Assembly: GCA_937923405.1 (NCBI GenBank)
Contig: CALDUY010000001.1
Location: forward strand, 1 to 64,000
DNA length: 64,000 bases
Reading direction: 5' to 3'
Origin: an uncultured Gemmataceae bacterium
Lineage (GTDB): Bacteria; Planctomycetota; Planctomycetia; Gemmatales; Gemmataceae
Part shown: piece after piece, positions 63,947 to 64,000 of the stretch
Numbering within the stretch: position 1 is the first letter of the stretch
How the letters are laid out: every line of letters starts with the position of its first letter
Notes under the pieces: generated by a model
Database searches by the model: none
Seen by the model: the letters and a program-made list of their open reading frames with translations, nothing else
What the model was told of the DNA's origin: nothing
Translations under genes and position numbers: made by a program

Positions 63947-64000
63947 GTGTTCTCCCCCGAGGCCAGTCCAACTCGGGGAGTTGGAGTCTTTGCGTCATGC

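Overview
The window reads as chromosomal DNA of a planctomycete, probably Gemmataceae or a close relative. This is inferred from the gene families in the intact right half: a DUF1501 protein next to a DUF1549/DUF1553 cytochrome, a BBP7-type outer-membrane protein, two neighbouring secreted sulfatases, DUF1579, and FHA and CBS proteins. The left half adds an LEPR-type N-terminus, a kinase/ECF-sigma chimera and a kinase joined to a formylglycine-generating-enzyme-like domain. I found no rRNA or tRNA gene and no CRISPR repeat-spacer array.

Positions 1-25500 are a mosaic of decayed accessory DNA. Remnants of phage genes (ATPase, nuclease tail, portal, tail tube, tail proteins, tape-measure end, ParB/methyltransferase) lie in both orientations. 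Between them are broken sugar-modification genes and three polymorphic-toxin ends. The toxins are a HINT + PD-(D/E)XK nuclease with an Imm49 immunity gene (2499-4861), an Rhs + YwqJ-like deaminase with a candidate immunity gene (12460-14172), and an Rhs + glycine-rich tip followed by a small membrane protein (19372-20723). Many genes carry one or a few clear frameshifts or out-of-frame fusions. A few look intact: TetR with a VOC protein and a palindromic operator, ADP-ribosylglycohydrolase, Imm49 and the deaminase.

Positions 25580-32911 hold the most distinctive unit, a minus-strand operon of type III-D-like CRISPR genes. In order of transcription it encodes Csx10 (apparently missing its N-terminus), a double Cas7/RAMP protein, Csx19, a large TIGR03986-type RAMP protein, a collapsed CARF-HEPN effector of which only the HEPN end remains, and Csx15. 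Reading frames overlap or nearly touch, so the operon was built for coupled translation. No cas10, cas6, csm2-like gene, cas1/cas2 or array is visible. The left flank has IS630 and integron-type integrase scraps, and the right flank has a broken antitoxin gene.

Positions 33000-64000 are ordinary, mostly intact chromosome: a LamG/propeller protein, DUF29 flanked by two copies of a ~150 bp repeat, a lipoprotein, CBS and FHA proteins, the cytochrome/DUF1501 pair, a SulP transporter beside a sigma-54 activator, redox proteins, an EamA exporter, two sulfatases, a truncated-architecture histidine kinase, a CBS-korA-korB operon, a TVP38 protein and an FKBP isomerase.
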